Part shown: positions 1 to 7,061 of the stretch, in pieces
Layout: the number at the start of each line of letters is the position of its first letter
Numbering within the stretch: the first letter of the stretch is position 1
NCBI GenBank assembly: GCA_014378525.1
Contig: JACMNL010000108.1
Span: 1-64,000 of the forward strand
DNA length: 64,000 nucleotides
Origin: Bacteriovorax sp.
GTDB lineage: Bacteria > Bdellovibrionota > Bacteriovoracia > Bacteriovoracales > Bacteriovoracaceae
Direction: 5' to 3'
The notes under the pieces: generated by a model
The model's database searches: none
Seen by the model: only the letters and a program-made list of their open reading frames with translations
Told to the model about the DNA's origin: nothing
Position numbers and translations under genes: made by a program

Positions 1-883
1 CACCTTTATAAAATTGCGGATTTTTCAAAAATGTCGAAGATTCGATCGGGTACCAGTTTACTAAATCTTTAGAAAATAAATGACGAACGGCCATTGTGTA
101 ATAGCGGTCACTCCAGTTTGCACAAGTCATCATGTGAAAACCAAATGGAGTTTTCGCCAGACTCGCAAAAACCAGCCTGTCTTTCGGAAACGGATGATTC
201 ATCTTAATCGATTTAAAATTCACTCCATCGTTTGATACAAACATGTCGCGGTTTTCACCGATCGTTATAAATTTATTATTTGTTAAATCTTTGAGGTCCA
301 GATCCTTACTGCCATTCGGATTCCACACAAGACCAGTCTGCGCCATCCATTGCGATACATATCTTTTTCCATCGACATTCACGAAACCAACAAAGGTCCA
401 TGTATTGCCATCATCAAGCGAGTGATAAGTCGCCATAGATTTCGGAGCTGCTGGCGTATCACAACCTTCATAGCATCCTGCAATTTCAGTGAGCATATAA
501 AGTTCAGATCCATTTTTAGAAACTCTTCCTGCTCTGAAATAATTATACTTAGCTGCATCGGGGCCTGTTGGAATCACCATCTTCTCAGTAATTGCTTTTG
601 TTCCGAATAAATCAGTCGAGAGTTTTCTGATTCCGTTTCCAGCAGCGGTTCCACCACCGGCCGTATAAAGAGTTAAGTTTTTTTCATCTTTAATAAAGAA
701 TGGAGTGTAAACGTAATTTAAGCCTTGAAAAGTCGTCGTGACAAAATGCCATTCTATTGGAGGCATTTGATTTGGATCAATGCTGCTCACTGAACTGATC
801 GCTCTATCGTTAGAAGAATTTTTTTGAAGATGAGAACAACTCATGAAGGATAAAGATAAGAGAATAAGTGCCATTTTTAACAT
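1..883 (-). CDS. Partial lipoprotein with sialidase-type (BNR/Asp-box) repeat
   Basis: An open frame reads on the minus strand from ATG at 883 and is still open at the left edge, so the C-terminus is missing. The N-terminus is a short hydrophobic lipoprotein signal ending in a lipobox (SFMSC, Cys16), so the mature protein is probably lipid-anchored. About 140 residues in there is a canonical Asp-box, SLDDGNTW, the signature of sialidase/BNR beta-propellers, surrounded by propeller-like strands. GAGG sits 7 nt before the ATG. The Asp-box is a fold marker and does not prove sialidase activity; the substrate is unknown. A secreted glycan-binding or glycan-cleaving propeller is the best guess. 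Confidence 0.8.
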   Translation of the reverse strand, partial: MLKMALILLSLSFMSCSHLQKNSSNDRAISSVSSIDPNQMPPIEWHFVTTTFQGLNYVYTPFFIKDEKNLTLYTAGGGTAAGNGIRKLSTDLFGTKAITEKMVIPTGPDAAKYNYFRAGRVSKNGSELYMLTEIAGCYEGCDTPAAPKSMATYHSLDDGNTWTFVGFVNVDGKRYVSQWMAQTGLVWNPNGSKDLDLKDLTNNKFITIGENRDMFVSNDGVNFKSIKMNHPFPKDRLVFASLAKTPFGFHMMTCANWSDRYYTMAVRHLFSKDLVNWYPIESSTFLKNPQFYKG

Positions 884-976
884 TGGAAGCCTCATCATTA
901 TTTTTGTATGCAACAAGTTTAGCAGTACTTTAAATTAAAAGAGTAGGGTGAGTGCGTGTCATTTGAAAAAAAGGCA

Positions 977-1010
977 AAAAAAAACCTCGTGGGTTAAACG
1001 AGGTTTTTTT
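977..1010 (-). terminator. Intrinsic terminator after tRNA-Phe
   Basis: A 9-bp stem (AAAACCTCG/CGAGGTTTT) with a 9-nt loop, flanked by A and T runs on both sides. It lies just past the 3' end of tRNA-Phe on the minus strand and before the promoter region of the lipoprotein gene, so it most likely ends the tRNA transcript. Confidence 0.75.
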
Positions 1011-1020
1011 ACTCAAAAGA

Positions 1021-1096
1021 TGGTGCCCGAGGACAGAATCGAACTGCCGACACAGGGATTTTCAGTCCCTTGCTCTACCGACTGAGCTACCCGGGC
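1021..1096 (-). tRNA. tRNA-Phe (anticodon GAA)
   Basis: The reverse complement folds as a 76-nt tRNA: acceptor GCCCGGG/CTCGGGC, D-arm GCTC...GAGC, anticodon arm AGGGA-CTGAAAA-TCCCT with anticodon GAA, T-arm GGCAG-TTCGATT-CTGTC, then discriminator A and an encoded CCA. It is a single gene. I see no repeated 3' end nearby, so there is no sign of an integrated element. Confidence 0.97.
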
Positions 1097-1274
1097 ATAC
1101 AAATTTTGGAGTCTAAAAAGTAATAGAACTGAGCGATTCCGTCAAACTATTTTGTTCAAATATTGGTAAAAATTGGGCCTGAAGGTGCTCTGTAAAGTTT
1201 TCAGATTCCAATAAAAAATTCATAATTGTGTTAAAACCCCACCCACTTAACTAAATAAAACCGGAGTTTTCCCA

Positions 1275-1817
1275 ATGAAAATGAAATCTTTTTTACTATT
1301 GGCGCTCACCATCTCAGCTTTCTCAGTTTTTGCAGACGAAGTTCCGGCAAGAGCTGAACTGGTTATCCCTCAAGCTGTTTTAGACCTGCACACTAAAACT
1401 TGTCCTGAATTTGGAACTGAAGACGGAAAGTATCTTCAAAAAGAATCTTTCAAACTTCCTGGCACTGAATACACTCCCGAAGGATCAACTCTGTATTTAC
1501 TTGGCTGTGAAATGTATGCCTACAACTCACTTGAGAAAGCGTACATTGTTAATTCTTACGAAACAAAGGTAGTCGCTGTTGCTGAAGTTCTGGCTGACGG
1601 ATCAATCGTTGCGACAACTGATCTAATGGGTTCCGGATTTGATCCTAAGGACAACAAACTTGGAACATTTCAGAAAGGCCGTGGAATGGGAGACTGTGGA
1701 TCATCAGCTTCTTACGTTTACAATGCTCGCGAAACAAGATTTGTCTTAACTGAAGCAAGGTACAAAGATGCTTGTGACGGTGAAGAATCTGAATGGCCAA
1801 TTGTATACAAAAAATAA
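1275..1817 (+). CDS. Secreted DUF1176-like protein
   Basis: 180 residues with a clear Sec signal peptide (cleavage after about SVFA, residue 20). The C-terminal half carries the DUF1176 pattern as I know it: a KGRGMGDCGSSA segment, then an aromatic strand, a FVLTEARYKDAC segment and a terminal EWP. Several cysteines (in TCPEFG, GCEMYAYN, GDCG and DAC) probably form periplasmic disulfides. GGAG lies 8 nt before the ATG. DUF1176 proteins have no established biochemical role. The gene is monocistronic, with its own terminator directly downstream. Confidence 0.85.
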   Translation: MKMKSFLLLALTISAFSVFADEVPARAELVIPQAVLDLHTKTCPEFGTEDGKYLQKESFKLPGTEYTPEGSTLYLLGCEMYAYNSLEKAYIVNSYETKVVAVAEVLADGSIVATTDLMGSGFDPKDNKLGTFQKGRGMGDCGSSASYVYNARETRFVLTEARYKDACDGEESEWPIVYKK

Positions 1818-1828
1818 TCTGATCGATG

Positions 1829-1855
1829 AAGGGAGACATCTTGTCTCCCTTTTTG
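1829..1855 (+). terminator. Intrinsic terminator of the DUF1176 gene
   Basis: A 10-bp perfect stem (AAGGGAGACA/TGTCTCCCTT) with a 3-nt loop and a following T run, 12 nt after the stop codon. Confidence 0.85.
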
Positions 1856-1868
1856 TTAAGCTAGCTGC

Positions 1869-2669
1869 ATGAAGATTACAAAAAACACACTCGATTATCA
1901 GGACCAGAAAACCAACGTCATGTACTTCCTTCCGGATTTAAATGATGAAGTAAAGCCGACTTTTGTTTTACTCACTCATGGCTATACTTCTGATAAAAGT
2001 TCAATCATCACATGGGCCATCCGTCTTGCTGAAGCAGGAGCGTCTGTAGCGCTATTTGATTTACCCGGGCACTATCAGGGAAATTACTCAGAAGTGAAAG
2101 ATTTTTCATATTTCAAAGAACACGCTCATGAATTATTCCCTCAGGCCTTTAATGGCCTCATCAGCGCTTTTTTAGAAGAGTTCCCGTTGAATGAACACTT
2201 CACACAACCAGCGATGCTTAAACTGGCGCTGGGAGGTCACTCACTGGGTGCTATGCTGTCTCTTAAAGCACTAAAGCTTCCTGAGTTTGAACTTTTTGAA
2301 AAACGCGCGATTGGAGTCGGACTCGGCATGGCCCCGAAAGATGTTGTTCATTTATTTGATACACCTTTTTATAAATCAACTTTGAATGTGCGTGAGCAAT
2401 TAGTATCGCCTGAATTAAAACCGGATAATGTTTTTCCGTGGATCAGGGACGAAAAATACAATATCGAACTCGCAGACAGCGATATCCATCTTATTACCGG
2501 CATAGATGATTTAGTAGTTGGTGATGACGGAATGGAGCGATTACAGGAAAGTCTTTCAAAGAAAAATAACCGCGTTTCTATTGATAAGCCATCAAAGCTT
2601 CCTCACCACGAGCCGGCACTTGCGGCCAGCTACGTGAAGAAATATTTAAAAAAAATAAACTGGATTTAA
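1869..2669 (+). CDS. Alpha/beta hydrolase
   Basis: 266 residues of the alpha/beta-hydrolase fold. An N-terminal strand ends in LLTHGYTSDKS (oxyanion-hole HG motif), followed by the nucleophile elbow GGHSLGA with the catalytic Ser, an acid-bearing TGIDD strand near residue 215, and a late LPHHEP segment that supplies the catalytic His. No signal peptide, so cytoplasmic. It probably hydrolyses an ester or acyl-peptide; the substrate cannot be read from sequence. Its last 4 bases overlap the convergent OhrR-like gene. No strong Shine-Dalgarno sequence precedes the ATG. Confidence 0.88.
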   Translation: MKITKNTLDYQDQKTNVMYFLPDLNDEVKPTFVLLTHGYTSDKSSIITWAIRLAEAGASVALFDLPGHYQGNYSEVKDFSYFKEHAHELFPQAFNGLISAFLEEFPLNEHFTQPAMLKLALGGHSLGAMLSLKALKLPEFELFEKRAIGVGLGMAPKDVVHLFDTPFYKSTLNVREQLVSPELKPDNVFPWIRDEKYNIELADSDIHLITGIDDLVVGDDGMERLQESLSKKNNRVSIDKPSKLPHHEPALAASYVKKYLKKINWI

Positions 2670-3157
2670 TCTTCTGCTGTTTTTACAAGATTTGACATGA
2701 GAAAATCGAGTCTCTTGCTTAAGTCCGCAATCTCTTTTTCATTCAAATCAATTCTACAGATCATTTGTGTAGGGACTTTTAAAACTTTCTTTTTTAAGTC
2801 GTGTCCCTTCGTCGTAAGCTTTATCGTCACCATTCTTTCATCTGTAGCTGAACGGGCCCGAACAAGAATATTTTTTGCTTCAAGTTTTTTTAATAAAGGT
2901 GAGAGTGTTCCCGAATCAAGATTTAATCTCTCGCCAATTTCACCTACAGAAATATCATCCTTCTCCCACAACACCATCATGGCCAGATACTGCGGATAAG
3001 TCAGGTCCAGGGGTTTTAACATTGGATCATAGGCGCTCGTTAAGGCCTTACTTGCAGAATAAAGCCTGAAACAAAGTTGATTGTCGAGCAGAAGCCACTT
3101 TGAGGTATCAGCTTCATTTTCTTTTTCTTTCTTTTTTTTGTCTTTATGTCTTTCCAT
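2666..3157 (-). CDS. MarR-family regulator, OhrR-like
   Basis: 163 residues from ATG 3157; this start has AGGA 7-8 nt upstream, unlike the in-frame TTG five codons earlier. A basic N-terminal tail precedes a winged helix-turn-helix core. The segments DNQLCFRLY, LTYPQYLAMMVLWE, LDSGTLSPLLKKLE and DERMV match OhrR proteins closely, including the reactive Cys in QLCF that OhrR uses to sense organic peroxides. By family knowledge it is a thiol-based repressor. No ohr peroxidase gene lies beside it. Two TACAA/TTGTA-type palindromes upstream (about 3206-3216 and 3805-3819) are candidate operators. Confidence 0.88.
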   Translation of the reverse strand: MERHKDKKKKEKENEADTSKWLLLDNQLCFRLYSASKALTSAYDPMLKPLDLTYPQYLAMMVLWEKDDISVGEIGERLNLDSGTLSPLLKKLEAKNILVRARSATDERMVTIKLTTKGHDLKKKVLKVPTQMICRIDLNEKEIADLSKRLDFLMSNLVKTAED

Positions 3158-3232
3158 ACTTACATCCTGCAAAATTCATGTCTATGATTCTTACATGAAA
3201 TTAAGTTGTGTACAATATGTTGGCGTATATTA

Positions 3233-3751
3233 TTATTTAATCCAGACAGCGCTGTCACAGAATTCCAGATCACCATCAAATACGTTCGAAATCAATTCGT
3301 AGACCGGTGTTTTTCCTTTAAGTATTCTGTTATAAACCAGGAACATTCCGTTTCCGCCACCTACGCCAATATTTAATCTGTATAAATCAAGGCCGGCAAA
3401 TTTTGTGCTCGTAATTTTTTCAACAGTAAGATCATCAACATCAGAAAGAGTTGCATCTTCCTGGTTTGCACCTTTAGCAGCAGCTACAATTAATTCTTTT
3501 TCAACGTTTTTTAATTTCTTTTCCATCTGTGCCTGAGTGACATCGCGTGGTTCGAAATATTTCACCAGAGTTTCATCCACTGTAAAATATTTTTTTTCGT
3601 AGTCCTGGTGAGTTGAGCATTTACCAATGTAAACAACTGATCCGTCTTCCATTTCTTTAGTCGATTCTTTATAGCTTTCAGTTCCCGACATATCTTTTGC
3701 CTGAGCACCGTATGCAAGTAATAGTGATAAAATTAAAATTGAATTTTTCAT
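3233..3751 (-). CDS. Secreted protein of unknown function
   Basis: 172 residues with a Sec signal peptide (cleavage near GAQA-KD). The mature part is acidic, with a central helix (MEKKLKNVEKELIVAAAKGA) and a C-terminal beta-rich half holding an IGVGGGNGMFLVYN strand and a late Cys. I recognise no family. The start is supported by GGAG 8 nt upstream. A perfect palindrome about 55 nt before the start could be its operator, possibly for the MarR-type regulator encoded next downstream on the same strand. Confidence 0.75.
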   Translation of the reverse strand: MKNSILILSLLLAYGAQAKDMSGTESYKESTKEMEDGSVVYIGKCSTHQDYEKKYFTVDETLVKYFEPRDVTQAQMEKKLKNVEKELIVAAAKGANQEDATLSDVDDLTVEKITSTKFAGLDLYRLNIGVGGGNGMFLVYNRILKGKTPVYELISNVFDGDLEFCDSAVWIK

Positions 3752-3804
3752 ATAACGTCTCCATCTAAATTATTAAATTAATGTAGAGGCGTTATAGTTC
3801 GATA

Positions 3805-3819
3805 GATACAAGTTGTATC
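3805..3819. promoter_or_regulatory. Palindrome GATACAA-N-TTGTATC, candidate MarR/OhrR operator
   Basis: A perfect 7-bp inverted repeat around one central base, between the secreted-protein gene and apt. The TACAA-N-TTGTA core resembles AT-rich operators bound by MarR/OhrR proteins, and an OhrR-like gene lies 650 bp away on the same strand. Assignment to that regulator is inference. Confidence 0.45.
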
Positions 3820-3856
3820 ATTCAATTATGAGATAATATCTATAAGGATTGAAGTT

Positions 3857-4387
3857 TTAGTGACCTTCAAAAGAACAAAGGCAAAAAACTTTATGTCCCA
3901 ATGCCTGAATCTTTTTAGCGCCGCCAAGTTCCGGAAGATCTACCACAAATGCAGTTTCGAAAATCTTTCCGCCAACTTTTTCAATCAACGTGATGGCACC
4001 GATGGCCGTTCCACCTGTTGCAATTAAATCGTCGATCAATAAAACATTTGCGCCAGCTTCAATTGAATCGTGATGAATTTCAATAGTGTCTGATCCGTAT
4101 TCAAGGTCGTAACTTTGGGTGATCGTTTTACCGGGAAGTTTTCCCTTTTTTCTGACAGGAATAAATCCTTTTTTTAGTGCGAAAGCGAGAGCTGCACCTA
4201 AAATGAAACCACGTGCTTCAATTCCTGCGATGTAATCGATAGGAGAGTCTTTATATTTTTCAACCAGCATGTTGATGGTGGTCTGAAAACCCTGCGGGTC
4301 TTTTAAGAGAGTAGTGATATCGCGAAACATAATTCCTTCTTTAGGATAATTGGGAATTGTTCTGATTAGTTTTGCGATATCACTCAT
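3857..4387 (-). CDS. apt: Adenine phosphoribosyltransferase
   Basis: 176 residues, normal length for Apt. It converts adenine and PRPP to AMP in the cytoplasm (purine salvage). The N-terminus has the Apt-specific IRTIPNYPKEGIMFRDI segment, the middle has ARGFILG, and the PRPP loop is VLLIDDLIATGGTA near residues 115-128. It follows yceI by 14 bp with GGAGAG before the ATG, so the two are probably co-transcribed; no functional link is obvious. Confidence 0.95.
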   Translation of the reverse strand: MSDIAKLIRTIPNYPKEGIMFRDITTLLKDPQGFQTTINMLVEKYKDSPIDYIAGIEARGFILGAALAFALKKGFIPVRKKGKLPGKTITQSYDLEYGSDTIEIHHDSIEAGANVLLIDDLIATGGTAIGAITLIEKVGGKIFETAFVVDLPELGGAKKIQALGHKVFCLCSFEGH

Positions 4388-4401
4388 GTGCTCTCCGTAT
4401 A

Positions 4402-4974
4402 TTATTTCTTAGTTACTAAAGTTACAGTCAATTGAAACTCATCATTGATCATTTTGTCACCTAAACCTTGGAAAAATTTTCCAGATCCGTACTTAATGTC
4501 ATATTTTGTTCTATCAACTTTAATTACAGCAGTGGCACCAGCGCGAGTTACGTCAGCGTTAAAAGTTACCGGGTTCGTTTTTCCTTTGATTGTAAGGTCA
4601 CCAGTTACTTTGTAAGTGTCGCCCTTAACTTTTGTTACTTTAGTTGTTTTTAAAGTAGCCGTTTTGTTAGCAGCTGTATCGAAGAAGTCTGCAGAGTTCA
4701 TGTGGTCGATAAATTTTTTGTTGTATTCTTTATCCGTAAGGTCGTTATTTGAAATAGTCGTCATATCAACAACGACGTTTGCTTCTTTGAAAGCTTTTCC
4801 ATCGAAGCTCAGAGTTCCTTCCTGGATTTTTACTTCACCAGTATGCTCACCAGTCACTTTTTTACCTAAAAAAACGATTTTTGAAGCAGCAGGGTCCACT
4901 GCAACTGCTTCAGTTTTTGCAAATACAGATACAGATGAAAGTAGAACAGTAGCTAGTAATAAATTCTTAAACAT
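4402..4974 (-). CDS. YceI-family periplasmic lipid-binding protein
   Basis: 190 residues with a Sec signal peptide (cleavage near VFA-KT). The rest matches the YceI lipocalin-like barrel: an N-terminal VDPAASKIVFLGKKVTGEHTG strand, a central LTDKEYNKKFIDHMNSADFFD segment, GDLTIKGKTNPVTF, then the late FGSGKFFQGLGD-type ending with NDEFQLTVTL. Family members bind long isoprenoid or fatty lipids in the periplasm. AAGGAGG precedes the ATG. It is divergent from a LysR-type gene, a common arrangement for a regulator and its target, and heads a likely yceI-apt unit. Confidence 0.93.
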   Translation of the reverse strand: MFKNLLLATVLLSSVSVFAKTEAVAVDPAASKIVFLGKKVTGEHTGEVKIQEGTLSFDGKAFKEANVVVDMTTISNNDLTDKEYNKKFIDHMNSADFFDTAANKTATLKTTKVTKVKGDTYKVTGDLTIKGKTNPVTFNADVTRAGATAVIKVDRTKYDIKYGSGKFFQGLGDKMINDEFQLTVTLVTKK

Positions 4975-5023
4975 AATTCCTCCTTAAGGATATTGTTTTG
5001 AGATTATAATTCTTGTCAAAAAT

Positions 5024-5034
5024 CCTAACTTAGG
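5024..5034. promoter_or_regulatory. Palindrome CCTAA-C-TTAGG between yceI and LysR gene
   Basis: A perfect 5-bp inverted repeat with one central base, extended by partly matching A/T flanks. It lies in the divergent yceI/LysR intergenic region, just upstream of a TTGACA box and a TATAAT box for yceI on the minus strand. It is a candidate binding site for the divergent LysR regulator. Confidence 0.35.
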
Positions 5035-5118
5035 TTTGTATAAAAACAAATTATAATTTATTGATTAATTCGATAAGGAAAACTGATCAAATAAATGTAT
5101 AGTCGGAGATTACTACCA

Positions 5119-5994
5119 ATGACACTGGAACAACTTTTGACAATTGAGGCCATTGTAAAAGAGGGTAGTTTTAAAGCGGCTGCAGACGCCCTACATAAGA
5201 GCCAACCCTCAATTAGTATGGCGATTAAAAAGCTCGAGGAAGAGTATCAATTGAATCTTTTTTCGCGCGATGAATACCGGCCGAGCCTGACTTCTGACGG
5301 AAAAGTCTTTTACCAAAAAGTAAGGCACTTACTTAGAGAATACCGTGAGCTGGCCGCCCTTGCTCAACAGATGAGTAAGGGAGTTGAACCGGAAATACGT
5401 GTAAGTATCGACGCCGTCAGCCCGATCTCACTCGTGCTGAAGTTTCTTAAAAACTTTTTCAACAATCACCCCTCGACAAAACTTGTCCTTCAATTTGAAG
5501 TTTTATCCGGAACGATCGAAAGGTTAATTGATGGAGACGTCGATATTGCCATTACTCCCAAACCCTATATTGAACAAAATTTTGATATGCGACTAATGAC
5601 CAAAACAAAAATGGTCACTGTTATTTCTGCACAGCTGATAAAAGGCGAAAAAAAAATTACCGACAATTTTCTTCGGGCCCATAACCAGATCATTCTGGCA
5701 GACTCGGCCAGAAGAATCGTAAAGATCACCAGCGGCGTTCTGGAGGGTGGCAAGAGTCTGACCGTCAATGATGTTGGCTTTAAGAAAGAACTCATCCTGC
5801 AAGGCCTGGGATGGGGTGGACTCCCTCAGGATCTGGTGAAGGCGGAACTTACATCTAAAAAACTTGTTCAAATTAAAACGCCATTGATCAAAGACCGCGA
5901 TATTGAAATCTATATGGTGAGAGATGCCAGTAAGCCTATGGGGCCGGTGCTAAAAGAATTGTGGGAGACGGTAGAAGAAGAAGTGATTGGGTAG
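5119..5994 (+). CDS. LysR-family transcriptional regulator
   Basis: 291 residues if translation begins at ATG 5119, the usual LysR start position (MTLEQLLTIEAIVKEGSFKA); the in-frame ATG at 5095 has no better Shine-Dalgarno. The N-terminal helix-turn-helix is AAADALHKSQPSISMAIKKLEEE, followed by the linker helix and a type 2 periplasmic-binding-like effector domain from about residue 90. Divergent from yceI-apt, so these are the likely targets; the effector is unknown. Confidence 0.92.
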   Translation: MTLEQLLTIEAIVKEGSFKAAADALHKSQPSISMAIKKLEEEYQLNLFSRDEYRPSLTSDGKVFYQKVRHLLREYRELAALAQQMSKGVEPEIRVSIDAVSPISLVLKFLKNFFNNHPSTKLVLQFEVLSGTIERLIDGDVDIAITPKPYIEQNFDMRLMTKTKMVTVISAQLIKGEKKITDNFLRAHNQIILADSARRIVKITSGVLEGGKSLTVNDVGFKKELILQGLGWGGLPQDLVKAELTSKKLVQIKTPLIKDRDIEIYMVRDASKPMGPVLKELWETVEEEVIG

Positions 5995-6365
5995 AAAGTA
6001 GCTTTGAGGATGGTAAAATAACAAAATAAAAAATCGACGCTTTCAAAATCATTTTTAGAACGTCGATCATCAACGTGTATCCGTTTGTCTCTATGGATAA
6101 ATACTATGGTGCGTTTGGATTTTTTAATAGATGTTTTTTCTAACAATTCATTACTATTTTCTGACACCTGTAGGGGCAAAATCCAAGTGTGCGTAACTGC
6201 TCAAGCAGAGCGCCAATATCCGTGGGTCTACTCGGGTAATACTAAAAATATTTTTTCTGAACTTTTAGTCTGATAAACAAAATCGGCCCTAAAAAGGGGA
6301 GGAATAAACTCAGAATGTTTACACACTCAATTTACAGCTTTGATTATTTAATATAGAAATGCCCT
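5995..6365. other. Gene-poor 370-bp region with several inverted repeats
   Basis: No frame here has a convincing start and composition. Structure is present: a minus-strand terminator at its left end (separate entry), a CTGC-TCAA-GCAG tetraloop hairpin flanked by GCG/CGC around 6191-6212, a perfect 7-bp inverted repeat ACTAAAA/TTTTAGT (6241-6247, 6263-6269), and a small CCC/GGG hairpin near 6287-6300. A small untranslated RNA on the minus strand would explain the orphan terminator. I match it to no known RNA family. Confidence 0.35.
6023..6067 (-). terminator. Minus-strand intrinsic terminator with no gene in front of it
   Basis: Outer stem ATCGACG/CGTCGAT (6033-6039, 6061-6067), inner stem AAAAT/ATTTT, followed on the minus strand by a T-rich tract. 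On the plus strand no T run follows, so it does not look like the LysR terminator. No minus-strand gene precedes it within 3 kb. Confidence 0.55.
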
Positions 6366-6983
6366 ATGAAAAAGCATACCGGCGAATCAATAAGAATTTT
6401 CAAGAATCCAATTCTTGAAGCAACGACTCACGTCCATCCAATTGTTCCTCTTGTCCTGTGGACTCCAGTGATAATTTTTTTATTTTATTACGGAATAACT
6501 ACTCAGGGAGTTAATGCTTCTGAATTAGTAGTTCTCTTTTTTGCAGGCTTCGTTCTCTGGACATTTACAGAATATATTATGCACAGATATGTTTTTCACT
6601 GGGACGCAAAGAGTGCGGCAGGAAAATATTTCGTATTTTTATTTCACGGCCTTCACCACGATGACCCTCAAGATCCTACCAGATTAGTTATGCCACCAGT
6701 GCCGGCGATTCTTCTGGCCAGCATACTCTATTTTATTTTCTCATTTATTTTCCCTGCTAAATACCTTCAGGTGATCATGGCCTACTTCATGATCGGCTAT
6801 CTTTGTTATGACTATATTCACTATGCAACTCACCATTTCCCAATGACAAGTCGTATGGGGAAGTACCTTCGCAAATATCACCTGCAGCACCATTATTCAG
6901 GTGAGCGAAGCAAGTACGGAGTAAGTTCTCCTGTGTGGGATTATGTGTTCAGAACAACCACAGGGCCAAAAGATAATCACTAA
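6366..6983 (+). CDS. Fatty-acid hydroxylase / sterol desaturase family (FA2H-like)
   Basis: 205 residues, an integral inner-membrane di-iron enzyme. The histidine clusters are intact: HRYVFH (73-78), HGLHH (94-98), HYATHH (152-157) and HLQHH (172-176). Hydrophobic helices lie near 28-45, 55-72, 113-130 and 135-150. The short length and motif spacing resemble the FA2H/Scs7 group, which 2-hydroxylates fatty acyl groups of sphingolipids, rather than long sterol desaturases. It lies about 2.3 kb from the sphingolipid operon on the opposite strand, suggesting hydroxylation of ceramide acyl chains; this is inference. A carotenoid or other lipid hydroxylase is the alternative. Confidence 0.85.
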   Translation: MKKHTGESIRIFKNPILEATTHVHPIVPLVLWTPVIIFLFYYGITTQGVNASELVVLFFAGFVLWTFTEYIMHRYVFHWDAKSAAGKYFVFLFHGLHHDDPQDPTRLVMPPVPAILLASILYFIFSFIFPAKYLQVIMAYFMIGYLCYDYIHYATHHFPMTSRMGKYLRKYHLQHHYSGERSKYGVSSPVWDYVFRTTTGPKDNH

Positions 6984-7061
6984 TTTGTCTCTTATTTAAA
7001 GCCAATCTTTTTGTTATCTTAATTTTAGATTGCCTACAATAAATGTTAGGGTATTGACTAT

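Noticed and set aside
1021-1096. tRNA-Phe as an integration site
   Set aside because: No integrase, no direct repeat of the tRNA 3' end and no mobile genes on either side.
5910-6179. 89-codon minus-strand frame across the LysR gene end
   Set aside because: Its second half is antisense to LysR, no ribosome site precedes its start, and it would cross the minus-strand terminator at 6023-6067.
6600-6625. GGGACGCAAAG string resembling the core of the c-di-GMP-I riboswitch
   Set aside because: It lies inside the hydroxylase coding sequence, encodes the conserved HWDAKS segment, and the flanking riboswitch stems are absent.
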